Both the position numbers and the translations under genes were made by a program. The notes under the pieces are model-generated. The model was not told the origin of the DNA. It did not search any database and saw only the letters and a program-made list of their open reading frames with translations. Below are positions 8,191 through 16,758 of a stretch of 64,000 nt of DNA, piece after piece. Source of the stretch: Alphaproteobacteria bacterium (lineage in GTDB: Bacteria > Pseudomonadota > Alphaproteobacteria > CACIAM-22H2). The DNA lies in the NCBI GenBank assembly GCA_017308135.1, contig JAFKFM010000010.1:110296-174295 (forward strand), in the 5' to 3' direction. Numbering within the stretch: the stretch's first letter is position 1; the number at the start of each line of letters is the position of its first letter.

Positions 8191-9555
8191 TCAGCGTGCG
8201 AACAGCGGCGCTGCGCGGTCCCAGACCGATTGGGCGACCGCGCGCGCTTCGCCGATCAGCTTGCGTTCGTCGATATCCTTCATTTGGCCGTCGGCGACGA
8301 CGTGCTTGCCGTTCACATAGACCTCGCGCACGTCGGTCGAGTTGCCGTTGAATACGAGATTGGCCGCAAGATCCTCGTCGCGGAAGGGATGGAACCAGGC
8401 CGCGCGCATGTCGATCGCGATGATATCGGCCTTCTTGCCGGCTTCCAGCGAGCCGATCTCGTCCGCCATGCCCAGCGCCTGGGCGCCGCCGATCGTGGCC
8501 ATACGCAGCACGTCCTTGCCCGAACGGATGCCGACATTGTTGCTGAGGATGCGCGGGATCAGCGCCGCAAAGCGCATCACCTTCCACATGTCGTTGGACA
8601 GCCAATCGGAACCCAGGGCGACCGATACGCCCGCCTTGTAGATTTTCTCCATCGGCGGGTAGTAGCCGCGCTTGGCGACCAGATAAGCGGTGTGCGCCAT
8701 ATGCATGCCGGTTTCGCGCATCACTTCGATCTCGCTGTCGTCGACGAATGCGCAATGCGCGCCGACATAGCCGGGCCCGAGCAGGCCCAGATCGTTGAGG
8801 AAGTGGATCGTGCGCTTGCCGTAATTGTGGAGCATGAACTCCGCTTCGCCGGGGATCGAGGCGGTATGCGCGTGCAAGCCGACGCCGTATTTGTCGCCAA
8901 GTTCCTTCAGCTCCACCAGCAGTTTGGGCGTGCAGCGATCGGGGCCGTCCGGCGCCACGCGGCAGGTGATGCGCCCGTCGGCCTTGCCGTGCCAGTTCTC
9001 AATGAGATCGATCGCCTCCTCGATCCCTTCGTCGGCCATGCGCCGGTTCCAGTTGCGCTCCATATTGCCGAAGCCGGCTTCGGAGGAATCCATCTCCCGG
9101 ATCTCGGCCGCGACCACGCCGCGAATGCCGGCGTCGCGGATCACCTTCGCGGATTCCGGCTGGTGCCACCAGCATTCGTTGATCGTCGTGGTGCCCGTGC
9201 GCAGCATCTCGACCGCGTGCAGCAGGCCGGGAAGATAGACGTCCTCTTGGCGCACGTAGTGCTCGTGCAGCGGTAACGCCACTTTGAAGGCGCCGCCATA
9301 GCCGGACACGTCTTCCGTCATCGCCTTGGTGATCGCGCCCGCGACATGGGTATGCGTGTTGACGAGGCCCGGCATCACCGCATAGCCGGTCAGGTCGCGC
9401 ACGGTTGTGGCCGTCTCCTTGTGCCGGGCGAGATCCTTGGCCTTGCCGACCGCGACGATCTTGTCGTTCTCGAAAACGATCGCGCCATCGGCGATCGCGA
9501 ATTCGTCGCCCGCCATCGGCAGGATCCAATCGGCGGAAATATAGGTCTTGGTCAT
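8191..9555 (-). CDS. Amidohydrolase of the AtzA/TrzN/guanine-deaminase-like group
   Basis: The 454-aa TIM-barrel metallohydrolase has the expected metal ligands: NTHTH (His68, His70), LHAH (His230), AHC (His267) and GSDW (Asp317). Small beta-sandwich segments flank the barrel (ADWILPMAG at the N-terminus, VYVNGKHVVADG near the C-terminus). In deaminases of this group, a glutamate that acts as general acid follows the third histidine by three residues (HxxE). Here that position is Ser233, and the nearest acid is Glu237, so deamination is uncertain. It lies between an NMT1-type importer and a dioxygenase, suggesting hydrolysis of an imported N-heterocycle (inferred). Confidence 0.88.
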   Translation of the reverse strand: MTKTYISADWILPMAGDEFAIADGAIVFENDKIVAVGKAKDLARHKETATTVRDLTGYAVMPGLVNTHTHVAGAITKAMTEDVSGYGGAFKVALPLHEHYVRQEDVYLPGLLHAVEMLRTGTTTINECWWHQPESAKVIRDAGIRGVVAAEIREMDSSEAGFGNMERNWNRRMADEGIEEAIDLIENWHGKADGRITCRVAPDGPDRCTPKLLVELKELGDKYGVGLHAHTASIPGEAEFMLHNYGKRTIHFLNDLGLLGPGYVGAHCAFVDDSEIEVMRETGMHMAHTAYLVAKRGYYPPMEKIYKAGVSVALGSDWLSNDMWKVMRFAALIPRILSNNVGIRSGKDVLRMATIGGAQALGMADEIGSLEAGKKADIIAIDMRAAWFHPFRDEDLAANLVFNGNSTDVREVYVNGKHVVADGQMKDIDERKLIGEARAVAQSVWDRAAPLFAR

Positions 9556-9585
9556 CTCTCGGGGCTCCTCGTGCGGACGCTTTTG

Positions 9586-10407
9586 TTATTCGCGGAACCG
9601 GTCGTCGGACACGGCCCAGGGGAAGAAGGCGCGTTCGATCGCGACCACGGCCTGGAACAGCGCGATGCCGATGATCGCCAGGATCACGATCGCGCCGAAG
9701 GCGAGCGGCGTCTTGAAAAAGGCGGTGGAGGATTGGATCAGATAGCCGAGCCCTTTTTCGGATGCGACGAACTCCCCGACCACCGCGCCGACCACGGCGA
9801 GCGTGATCGCGACCTTCAGGCCGCTGAAGATGAACGGTACGGCGTAGGGCAGGCGCACGCGCCACAGCTCGCGCGCGCGCGACGCGCGGCAGGCGCGGCA
9901 CAGTTCCACGTATTCGCTGGGCACCGCCAGCAACCCGGCCGCGATGGAAATCACCAGCGGAAAGAAGCAGACGAGGAACGTGATCGCGATACGCGGCAAT
10001 TCGTTCGCCCCCAAGGCGACGACCAGCACGGGCGCCAGCGCCACTTTGGGGATCGAATGGACGATCACCAGCAGCGGATAGACCGCCGACGCGATCGCGG
10101 GCGAGGCGGTCACGAGTACCGCCAAGGGCAAGCTGATGACCGCCGCCAAAACGAAGCCATAAAGAATGGTCTCGAGCGTCGCGAGCGTGTGCGCGGCGAC
10201 CGAGGCTTTCAGCGCCCAGGTCTGCGACCAGATTTCCAGCGGCGCCGGCAACAGATAGTCGGGAATGCGGAAAGCACGAACGGCGACTTCCCACAGCACG
10301 AATAACCCCACGACCGCCAGCCATGGTGTGGCCGCGCGCAACGCGCGCTTGGCCGCCGTGGGGCCCGGCGGCAATTCGGGTTCGCCACGATCGTCGTCAG
10401 GGCGCAT
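9586..10407 (-). CDS. ABC transporter permease, SsuC/TauC/ThiX-type
   Basis: This 273-aa inner-membrane permease has about six hydrophobic helices. The conserved block ELWRVRLPYAVPFIFSGLKVAITLA contains the EAA-type loop that contacts the ATPase, a hallmark of the nitrate/sulfonate/taurine permease family. The segment VVGEFVASEKGLGYLIQ near the C-terminus is also diagnostic. The start overlaps the ATPase gene by 11 bp. It forms one importer with the ATPase (10397-11173) and the binding protein (11192-12208). Confidence 0.93.
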   Translation of the reverse strand: MRPDDDRGEPELPPGPTAAKRALRAATPWLAVVGLFVLWEVAVRAFRIPDYLLPAPLEIWSQTWALKASVAAHTLATLETILYGFVLAAVISLPLAVLVTASPAIASAVYPLLVIVHSIPKVALAPVLVVALGANELPRIAITFLVCFFPLVISIAAGLLAVPSEYVELCRACRASRARELWRVRLPYAVPFIFSGLKVAITLAVVGAVVGEFVASEKGLGYLIQSSTAFFKTPLAFGAIVILAIIGIALFQAVVAIERAFFPWAVSDDRFRE

Positions 10408-11173
10408 CGGCGGCCACTTTGCGGTTCGCGTAGATCAGTTCGCGCACGGCATGGGAGACGCGCTGAAATTCTGGATCGCCTTGCTGGTCGAAGCTGCGCG
10501 GGCGGGGCACGTTCACGTCGATCACCCGGTCGATCCGGCCCGGCCGGGCGGACATCACCACCACCTGGTCGGCGAGCAGCACCGCTTCGCTGATCGAATG
10601 GGTGACGAAGACGATCGTCTTGCGCCGCTCCGTCCAGATGCGCAGCAATTCGAGCGACATTTCCTCGCGCGTCAGCGCGTCAAGCGCGCCGAACGGCTCG
10701 TCCATCAGCAGGATCGGCGGATCGTGGATCAACGCCCGGCAGATCGCGGCGCGCTGCTGCATGCCGCCGGACAATTCGCCGGGCAGTTTATGCTCGAAAC
10801 CGGCGAGGCCGGCCATGTCGAGGAGCTCCATCGCGCGGTCGCGCGGGCCTTCGGTCGGGCGCCCCATCAGCTTCAAGGGCATCAGCACGTTGTCGAGAAC
10901 GCTGGCCCAAGGCAGAAGCGTGGGTTTCTGGAACACGAAACCCACTTCTTCGCGCGGGCCGTCCACGCGCCGGCCGGACACCGCGATCGTTCCACGCGTG
11001 CACGGGATCAAACCGGCGATCAGCCGCAGCAACGTGGACTTGCCGCAGCCCGACGGTCCGACGATGCAGACGAAACTGTTCGCCTCGACGCGCAGCGAAA
11101 CGTCGCGCAACGCGACGACGCCGGCGCCGTCGCGGGCGCGGAAGACCTGGTCGACCCGGTCGATTTCGATCAA
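10397..11173 (-). CDS. ABC transporter ATPase, SsuB/TauB-type
   Basis: The 258-aa protein contains the full set of ABC ATPase motifs: Walker A GPSGCGKST (39-47), Q-loop VFQKPTLLPW, signature LSGGM (134-138), Walker B LLMDEPFGALD (155-165) and switch-region FVTHSISEA. The LLPW Q-loop and the ISEAVLLADQV segment are typical of the nitrate/sulfonate/taurine subfamily. It powers import through the adjacent permease and sits 18 bp after the binding-protein gene. Confidence 0.95.
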   Translation of the reverse strand: MIEIDRVDQVFRARDGAGVVALRDVSLRVEANSFVCIVGPSGCGKSTLLRLIAGLIPCTRGTIAVSGRRVDGPREEVGFVFQKPTLLPWASVLDNVLMPLKLMGRPTEGPRDRAMELLDMAGLAGFEHKLPGELSGGMQQRAAICRALIHDPPILLMDEPFGALDALTREEMSLELLRIWTERRKTIVFVTHSISEAVLLADQVVVMSARPGRIDRVIDVNVPRPRSFDQQGDPEFQRVSHAVRELIYANRKVAADAP

Positions 11174-11191
11174 GCGCGCCCGCCTATCGCG

Positions 11192-12208
11192 TCAGGAGCC
11201 GGACGCGGGGGCCAGGCCCGTCGCCACGAAACTACCCGGGTCGATATTCGCGTCGAGTTGCTGCGTGCGTGCGACCAGATCATAGGTCAGCCGCAGGCGT
11301 TCGGCCGAAAACTGGCCCAGGCGATCGCGCGTCGTGACGTCGTTGAACACGAAGGTGAGGCCCGTGCGCAGCGACCCCAGCGCGTCGTCGACGTCGATTT
11401 GGGGATGGTGCTTGTTGTGGATAACCGCGGCGGCTTGCTGGTTGTCGCGCGCCCAGACGAACGACTTTTGCAGCGCGGCGAGGAAGCGCTTGATGAGATC
11501 GGGGTTGCGCTCGATCATCGTATCCGACGCGATGATGGTGGACGCATAAGCATCCAGCCCGAAATTGGCGTAGGGAATAGCCTCGATCTCGCGATTGAAG
11601 CGCTGCGCCTGCTTGTTCTGGAAATACTGGTGCGTCTGGAAGAACGGTGCGGCGTCGAGCTGACCGTTGATCAGCATGGCGCCCATGGCGCCCGGATCGG
11701 TCGTCACCCAATTGATCTTGTTGGGGTCGAAATTATTCGCGGCGGCGAGCAGCGGCAGATAGATCTGATGGCTGTTGCCGGGCGTCGTGCCCACGCGTTT
11801 GCCTTCCAGACCCTTGAAATTGGTGATCCCCGATCCCTTGACGACGAACAAGGAATGCGGCGGCTTGGTGTAGACCGGCATTACGGCCTTCACGCGGCTG
11901 TCCGCGCTGCGCTGACGCGCGGTCATCACGGTCGCAATGTCGGCGACGCCGAACTCGGCCGTGCCGGCAGCCACGCGACGGATCGTGTCGCCGGAACCCT
12001 GGCCGCGATTGATCGTCACTTCCAGGCGCTGCTCGCGGAAAAAGCCGTTGTCGATCGCGTTGTAATAGATCGCGTATTCGCCCGTCGGGATCCAATCCAA
12101 CTGGAGCGTGACGCGATCCTGGGCCTGCACGGGCGCGGCGAGCGCCGCGGCCGTCAGGAATACGGCGGCGCCGAAGCTGCGGCGGCCGAACGGCACGGTC
12201 GGGAACAT
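11192..12208 (-). CDS. NMT1/THI5-like periplasmic substrate-binding protein
   Basis: The 338-aa protein has an export signal (positively charged GRR followed by a hydrophobic run, cleavage likely after VQA), then VTLQLDWIPTGEYAIYY, a characteristic opening of thiamine-precursor/riboflavin/pyrimidine-type binding proteins. An ORF extending 44 codons further upstream exists, but the ATG at 12208 has an AAGGAG sequence 10 bp upstream and gives a clean signal peptide. It is the first gene of the importer unit. The D-W-x-P-x-x-x-Y motif is often found with heteroaromatic ligands; together with the amidohydrolase this hints at a ring-containing N-compound. Confidence 0.92.
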   Translation of the reverse strand: MFPTVPFGRRSFGAAVFLTAAALAAPVQAQDRVTLQLDWIPTGEYAIYYNAIDNGFFREQRLEVTINRGQGSGDTIRRVAAGTAEFGVADIATVMTARQRSADSRVKAVMPVYTKPPHSLFVVKGSGITNFKGLEGKRVGTTPGNSHQIYLPLLAAANNFDPNKINWVTTDPGAMGAMLINGQLDAAPFFQTHQYFQNKQAQRFNREIEAIPYANFGLDAYASTIIASDTMIERNPDLIKRFLAALQKSFVWARDNQQAAAVIHNKHHPQIDVDDALGSLRTGLTFVFNDVTTRDRLGQFSAERLRLTYDLVARTQQLDANIDPGSFVATGLAPASGS

Positions 12209-12351
12209 GCGCGGGGACTCCTTTTGTATGACGGCCCCGTTGCGGCAAGCGGGGCGGGGGCGATCGAGCGACGCCAGCCGCGAGCGATATCGACCAGCAG
12301 GACGATGCAAGAAACATGACACAGGAATCGCGACGGTCAACTATCAAAGTC

Positions 12352-12370
12352 ACTGTCATTGAATGACAGT
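12352..12370. promoter_or_regulatory. Palindromic operator candidate upstream of the NMT1-type importer
   Basis: ACTGTCATT-G-AATGACAGT is a perfect 9-bp inverted repeat 144 bp upstream of the binding-protein start and 9 bp beyond the iclR stop. No U-tract follows in either direction, which argues against a terminator. It shares the TGTC...GACA half-sites with the palindrome in front of iclR (13134-13151), supporting binding by the same IclR regulator. Confidence 0.55.
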
Positions 12371-12378
12371 CGTCGTCT

Positions 12379-13116
12379 TCAGGCGCGTTTGCGCATGGCC
12401 TCGGCATGGCGCCGCAACGTCGCGAGAAGTTCCTTACGCGCGCTCGAAGCGAAATGCGGCGTCAGACCGGCGATCGCGAGCGCGCCGCGCAGCTTGCCCT
12501 TCCGATCGAGTACGGGCACCGCGAGGCCCGCGACGCCCAGGACCACGTCGTCGACGGCATGCGCGTAACCTTGGCGCCGGATCGCGACGAGTTCGCGGCG
12601 CAATCGCGCGGGCGATTTCTCGCTGCGCGGCGTCAATCCGATCATCGGGCCGGCCAGCACGCGATCGATCTCGCTCTGCGATTGATGCGCCAGCAGCGTG
12701 CGCGGTGCCGCACCGCAGTTCAGCGGCATGCGCCCGCCGAGCGTCCACCAGCGTAGCAATACGATCGCGGCGCCTTCGGCGCGCGCAAAGCACAAGGCTT
12801 CGCCGTCGCGATAGACGCCGAAGAACGATGTGGCGCCGGTTTCCCGCGCGACGGCATCGACGGCCGCTTGCGCTTGGGCGCGCAGGTCATCGTATTCGAC
12901 GACGCCACCCGCAAGCTCGAGCAGACCCAGATCGAGGCGATAGAGTTTCGTATGCGGATCGCGCGCGATCATGCCTTCGGCGGCGAGCGCTGCGAGCATG
13001 CGCCGCGTTGTGCCGAGATCGAGATGCGCACGTTCGGCGATCTCGGTGAGGCTGAGTTGGGGCGTACGCGGACCAAGGGCCCGGAGGATCGCGAGGATTC
13101 GGCTGACGGCGCGCAT
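12379..13116 (-). CDS. IclR-family transcriptional regulator
   Basis: The 245-aa regulator starts MRAVSRILAILRAL, a canonical IclR N-terminus. An HTH follows (LSLTEIAERAHLDLGTTRRMLAAL), and then the effector-binding domain with GAAPRTLLAH and YAHAVDDVVLGVAGLAVPV. It lies upstream of, and in the same direction as, the NMT1-type importer and catabolic genes, so it is their probable regulator. The N-terminal motif fixes the start at 13116. A -10-like TATACT ends only 6 nt before this ATG, which implies a leaderless transcript. The effector is unknown. Confidence 0.92.
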   Translation of the reverse strand: MRAVSRILAILRALGPRTPQLSLTEIAERAHLDLGTTRRMLAALAAEGMIARDPHTKLYRLDLGLLELAGGVVEYDDLRAQAQAAVDAVARETGATSFFGVYRDGEALCFARAEGAAIVLLRWWTLGGRMPLNCGAAPRTLLAHQSQSEIDRVLAGPMIGLTPRSEKSPARLRRELVAIRRQGYAHAVDDVVLGVAGLAVPVLDRKGKLRGALAIAGLTPHFASSARKELLATLRRHAEAMRKRA

Positions 13117-13122
13117 CGGTCG

Positions 13123-13151
13123 AGTATAGCGGTGTTGTCGTGACCGACAAC
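13123..13151 (-). promoter_or_regulatory. iclR promoter with overlapping palindrome; possible leaderless start
   Basis: On the minus strand a -10-like TATACT (13128-13123) lies 6 nt before the iclR ATG. A TTGTCG -35-like box sits 16 nt further upstream, inside the palindrome GTTGTCG-GTCA-CGACAAC (13151-13134). Repressor binding there would block the promoter, consistent with autoregulation. No Shine-Dalgarno sequence fits between the promoter and the ATG. Confidence 0.5.
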
Positions 13152-13536
13152 CGAGGCGCCGACTTTATGATTTCGATCGTATCCGGAGCTACAGGAGCGA
13201 CCTGTCAAGAAGGCCACGGCCGTCGTAGGGCTCGCGGACTTCAGAAAGTTTGATCAGCACCTTTACGGGCCTAAATCCGGAGGACTGAGCGTCCTTCGAA
13301 GTGAATTTTCGGTCAAAGCGCTAGCAGTACTGCCCTCGCCGAAGAACACGCTTTAACTTTTGGGACTAGCACCAGCGACCCGCTGTCTCTCAATCAGTGA
13401 GTCGTCGCCAAGGCAAGGGCAATCGATCCGTAAGCGTGAGACTCCGATGGACGGATAGCGTTCTTGTTAGTTTGTGCTTTGCGCATACAAGACAAACGCC
13501 TGAATGCCAATTGCCGACGAAAGTGAAATGGACGTT
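13152..13536. other. Intergenic stretch with no recognisable feature
   Basis: This is the gene-free part of the 641-bp gap between iclR and the large regulator gene, before dispersed element B begins. The reading frames here are short and without recognisable motifs. Base composition is lower in G+C than the surrounding genes. I see no hairpin with a T tract and no repeat. Confidence 0.5.
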
Positions 13537-13647
13537 CCCATTTTTCTCAAGAAGGCTCAAAACGCCCTGATAATGTGGAAAACAACATTGATATAGAATG
13601 TTTTTATGCGGTCTGGGGGCGTGGGTTCGAATCCCGCCGCTCCGACC
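13537..13647 (+). repeat. Dispersed tRNA-3'-end-like element, copy B (shortened)
   Basis: The leader (TTTTTCTCAAGAAGGCTCAAA, AATGTGG, CATTGATATAGAATG) matches copy C closely. The internal hairpin present in copies A, C, D and E is missing. The 3' part GTGGGTTCGAATCCCGC followed by CGCTCCGACC is a well-formed 5-bp T stem with a 7-nt TTCGAAT loop and a tRNA-like acceptor strand. There is no D arm, anticodon arm or 5' acceptor strand. Unlike the other four copies, this one lies between two genes transcribed in the same (minus) direction. Confidence 0.75.
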
Positions 13648-13666
13648 GCTATTCGAGAGAGACGAA

Positions 13667-13699
13667 GAAGCCCGCCCTGGGAAACCAGCGGCAGGCTTC
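13667..13699. terminator. Hairpin with GAAA loop after copy B; likely terminator of the large regulator gene
   Basis: GAAGCCCGCC (13667-13676) pairs with GGCAGGCTTC (13690-13699) with one C-A mismatch. Inside, CTGG-GAAA-CCAG makes a GNRA-loop stem when read on the + strand. On the minus strand it lies just after the stop of the regulator gene and is followed by a pyrimidine-rich CTTCTTCGTCTC. It is nearly the same as the hairpin after copy C, so it seems to be part of the repeated unit. Confidence 0.6.
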
Positions 13700-13757
13700 G
13701 ACGTTTTGGATCGCAAATCCGCGCGGCGAAACCGGCTTTCGCTGAAACGATGCCCGT

Positions 13758-16583
13758 TCAGCCGAGAGATTCAAGTACGCGTCGTGCCGCGATGCGTTGA
13801 TCGCTGCTTGCACCTTCGGTGAACCGCGCGTCGATCGGCGCGAGAAGGGCGCGCGCGTCGTCGCGCCGATTTTGGCGCCGCCATAAATCCGCAAGCGACG
13901 TCGCGGCGCGCAGCTCCCAGCACGGCGCGCGCATTTCGCGTGCGCATCGTAGCGCCGTTTGATATGCCTTCTCCGCGAGAGCGACCGACGTTTCGCCGGG
14001 CGCAAGCAGTAATGTCTCTCCGCGCATGCGATGCAGCTCGGGCACGGCCAGGCCCTCGCCGGTCCGCGCGCAACGTTCGAGCGCCGCGTCGAGAATGCTC
14101 AAAGCCTCCATCGGCCTGCCGCTTTGGCCGAGGCCCAAGGCCTGCGCGAGGACCATATCGGTTTCGAAGAGCACGAAATTGGCCCGCCGTAACCGTTGGA
14201 GCGCGGATTCCAGCAGGGTCAACCCCGGCACGACACGGCCGCGCCGAATCATCGACTCGCCGGCGAACCAGTCGGCGTACGTGTTCCAAACGTCGAGCGA
14301 ATGCGTTCGCGTCACCCGTTTCAACTTGTCGATATACTGCTCGACGCGTTCGAAATCGCCGTTCAACAGGGCGATAGCGCAAGCCGCGTCCGCCAAAATA
14401 TACGCCAAGGTAAGGTCATGACGGGCTTCGGCGATCTGGGCGATGTTCGCCTCGACTTCGCGCATCGCCTGATCGACATGGCCTTGCATCCAAAGCACGC
14501 GCGCGAATGTGATGCGTGCGGCGGCGCGCTGATCGTATTGGTAGCGCACGGTGTGGGAACGATTCACCGGCGCGACGTAATGCGCCAGCATGCGCGAAAT
14601 ATTGGCGTGGGCCGTGTCGATTTGCCCCAGAAACAACTGCGCCCGCGCGCGCATTCGATCGGCGATGCCGATCTCGGCGGCATCGCCGTGTCGGGTCGCA
14701 AGCGCGCCGAATCGCTCGGCGAATTCGAGCGCCGCACGCGGTTCGCCGGCGTTCGCACGATCGGCCCATAGCGCCAACAACGCCCGGGCTTGATAATCCG
14801 TGTCGCCGAGCCGCTCCGCGAGGTCCAATGTCCGGCGCCAAGCGAGCGCGCCGGAGGGCTGACCGGCGATCGCGCGCATTTGCGGCCAGCCGAGGGCGCC
14901 AAATAGCTTCATCCGTCGACGTTCGTCGGCGCCCGGATGCGCGTCGAGATGGGTCAACGCGCGTTGGACGCGCGCGTGGCATTCGTCCAGTTGCACCTGC
15001 GCGAACCAGAATGGGATCGCCGCCACGGTGATGGCGACGCCCAATCCGGCGTCGCCTTCCGGCGAGAACGCCCAGTCGAGGGCCGCGCGAAGATTGTCGA
15101 CATGTCCGGCATAGGCCGCGAGCCAATCGGGCGTTGGCATCGTCTCCCATTCCGATTCTGCGCGTTCGAAGACGGCTCGATATTGCTCGGCATGGCGCCG
15201 GCGCAATTCGCCCGCTTCGCCGGACTCGATCAATTTCTCCTGCGCGTAGACCCGCGTGGTTTCGAGCAGCCTGTAGCGCGCTTCTGTCTCTCCCAACTCC
15301 ACCGAAAGCAGGGATTTCGCGACGAGATCCGCCAAGGCGTCGCTCAAAGCGCCTTCGCCGCCGGGGTGCCGCAGCACGGCGCAGGCGACGGGCACGGTAA
15401 ACGCGCCGTTGAACACCGCCAGCCGGCGCAGCAAGTTTCGCGCGGAATCGCCGAGTATGCGGAAGCTCCAATCGAGCGTGGCGCGCAAGGTTTGGTGTCG
15501 CGGCAAGGCAGTTCGCCGGCCGCGCGCGAGGACGCGAAAGCAATCGTCGAGCGACGCCGCCAAGCGATTGATCCCGATCGTGTCGAGCTGTCCGGCGGCG
15601 AGCTCGATCGCCAGTGCGATTCCGTCGAGACGCCGGCAGATTTCCGCGACCGAAGGCGCGTCGCCATCCTCCAGCGAATAGCCGCCGAGACAGGCCGACG
15701 CGCGCTCGACGAATAGTTCGACGGACGCGTAGGCCATGGCGTCTTGCGCGCGCACGACGTCCGGTGGCGGCACGTCGAGTGGGCGCAATCGACGCACCCA
15801 TTCGCCCGACGCGCGCAGCGGTTCGCGGCTCGTCGCCAAAATGACGAGCGATGGCACGCGCGCGAGCAACACTTCGGCGAGCCGCGCCGCGCCGTCGATG
15901 ACATGTTCGCAGTTGTCGAGAACGAGAATCATATCGCGGCCGCGCAGACGCGCGACGAGATTCTCGGCGAGATTCTCCACACGGTCGGTGAGACCTAGCA
16001 AAGTCGCCAGCGCGCCGGGCACGGCGGCGGAGTCCGCGACGGCGGAGAGATCGACGAAGACGACGCCATCGGGCCGCGCGGCGCGTTCGGCCACCGCGAC
16101 CGCAACCGTCGTCTTGCCGATGCCGCCGGGGCCGACGATCGTAATCAGGCGCTGGCGCGCCAGTTGGCCGCCGATCGCCGCGACGACGTCCTCCCGCCCG
16201 AAAACACGCGCGATCGGGACCGGCAGATTGCCGGCGACCGGCGCCGGCTCGGCGACCGTCGCCGTCCCGCCATCGTCGATCTGCGCGACGAAGCAATAGC
16301 CGCGACCGGGCACGTTGGCGATAAAACGGCTGCTGGCCTGATCGTCGCCAAGCGCCTTGCGCAATGCGCCGACATGCACGCGAAGATTGCCCTCGTCGAC
16401 ATGCAATCCCGGCCACGTCCGCGCGATCAGTTCGTCTTTCGCGACGACTTCGCCAGGCCGGGTAACCAGGGCGACCAGAAGGTCGAGCGCACGGCTTCCA
16501 AGCCTTACCGGGCGGCCGTCGCGCAACAGCAGGCGCCGCTCCGGCAAGAGCTGAAAATCTCCGAACGACAAGCTTTGCGACAA
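13758..16583 (-). CDS. Winged-helix / AAA-type ATPase / TPR regulator (AfsR- or MalT-like architecture)
   Basis: This 941-aa protein has three parts. Residues 1-100 form an OmpR/PhoB-type winged helix (RLGSRALDLLVALVTRPGEVV, VHVGALRKALGD, IANVPGRGYCFVA). Residues about 125-420 are a signal-transduction ATPase with P-loop GPGGIGKTT (151-159) and Walker B ILVLDNCEH (219-227), then LVILATSREPL. The rest is helical, with TPR-like repeats rich in Ala/Leu/Arg. The family consists of cytoplasmic ATP-dependent transcription activators. It is transcribed divergently from the hydrolase-SDR-catalase-isochorismatase unit, a pairing consistent with control of that unit (inferred). The ligand sensed by the repeats is unknown. 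Confidence 0.9.
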   Translation of the reverse strand: MSQSLSFGDFQLLPERRLLLRDGRPVRLGSRALDLLVALVTRPGEVVAKDELIARTWPGLHVDEGNLRVHVGALRKALGDDQASSRFIANVPGRGYCFVAQIDDGGTATVAEPAPVAGNLPVPIARVFGREDVVAAIGGQLARQRLITIVGPGGIGKTTVAVAVAERAARPDGVVFVDLSAVADSAAVPGALATLLGLTDRVENLAENLVARLRGRDMILVLDNCEHVIDGAARLAEVLLARVPSLVILATSREPLRASGEWVRRLRPLDVPPPDVVRAQDAMAYASVELFVERASACLGGYSLEDGDAPSVAEICRRLDGIALAIELAAGQLDTIGINRLAASLDDCFRVLARGRRTALPRHQTLRATLDWSFRILGDSARNLLRRLAVFNGAFTVPVACAVLRHPGGEGALSDALADLVAKSLLSVELGETEARYRLLETTRVYAQEKLIESGEAGELRRRHAEQYRAVFERAESEWETMPTPDWLAAYAGHVDNLRAALDWAFSPEGDAGLGVAITVAAIPFWFAQVQLDECHARVQRALTHLDAHPGADERRRMKLFGALGWPQMRAIAGQPSGALAWRRTLDLAERLGDTDYQARALLALWADRANAGEPRAALEFAERFGALATRHGDAAEIGIADRMRARAQLFLGQIDTAHANISRMLAHYVAPVNRSHTVRYQYDQRAAARITFARVLWMQGHVDQAMREVEANIAQIAEARHDLTLAYILADAACAIALLNGDFERVEQYIDKLKRVTRTHSLDVWNTYADWFAGESMIRRGRVVPGLTLLESALQRLRRANFVLFETDMVLAQALGLGQSGRPMEALSILDAALERCARTGEGLAVPELHRMRGETLLLAPGETSVALAEKAYQTALRCAREMRAPCWELRAATSLADLWRRQNRRDDARALLAPIDARFTEGASSDQRIAARRVLESLG

Positions 16584-16758
16584 CGTCCGTCCCCACGCAG
16601 ACCGATAACCCAGGGTGCGGGCCGCAGATTAACAAGTTTAGGTAATGTTCCGGAGAGTTTTCGACACGCTACGCCGATTTACACCCCTTAACGAGCGTTC
16701 GGCGCGGTCCGCGCGCATTCTTTCCTCCGACGAAACCACATTTCCGGAGGACCAAAAA

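Noticed and set aside
13390..13716. 108-aa minus-strand frame containing GGIRTHAPRP
   Set aside because: This string is the reverse translation of a tRNA-like 3' end (GGTTCGAATCC...), a well-known source of false proteins. It lies over dispersed element B.
13598..13822. Short + strand frames reading VRIPPLRP and GVGSNPAAPT
   Set aside because: Same artefact in the sense direction, caused by the tRNA-like sequence.
16645..16758. Upstream extension of the alpha/beta hydrolase
   Set aside because: It would add 38 residues before the Tat signal and has no Shine-Dalgarno sequence; ATG 16759 has CCGGAGGA and places the twin-arginine motif correctly.
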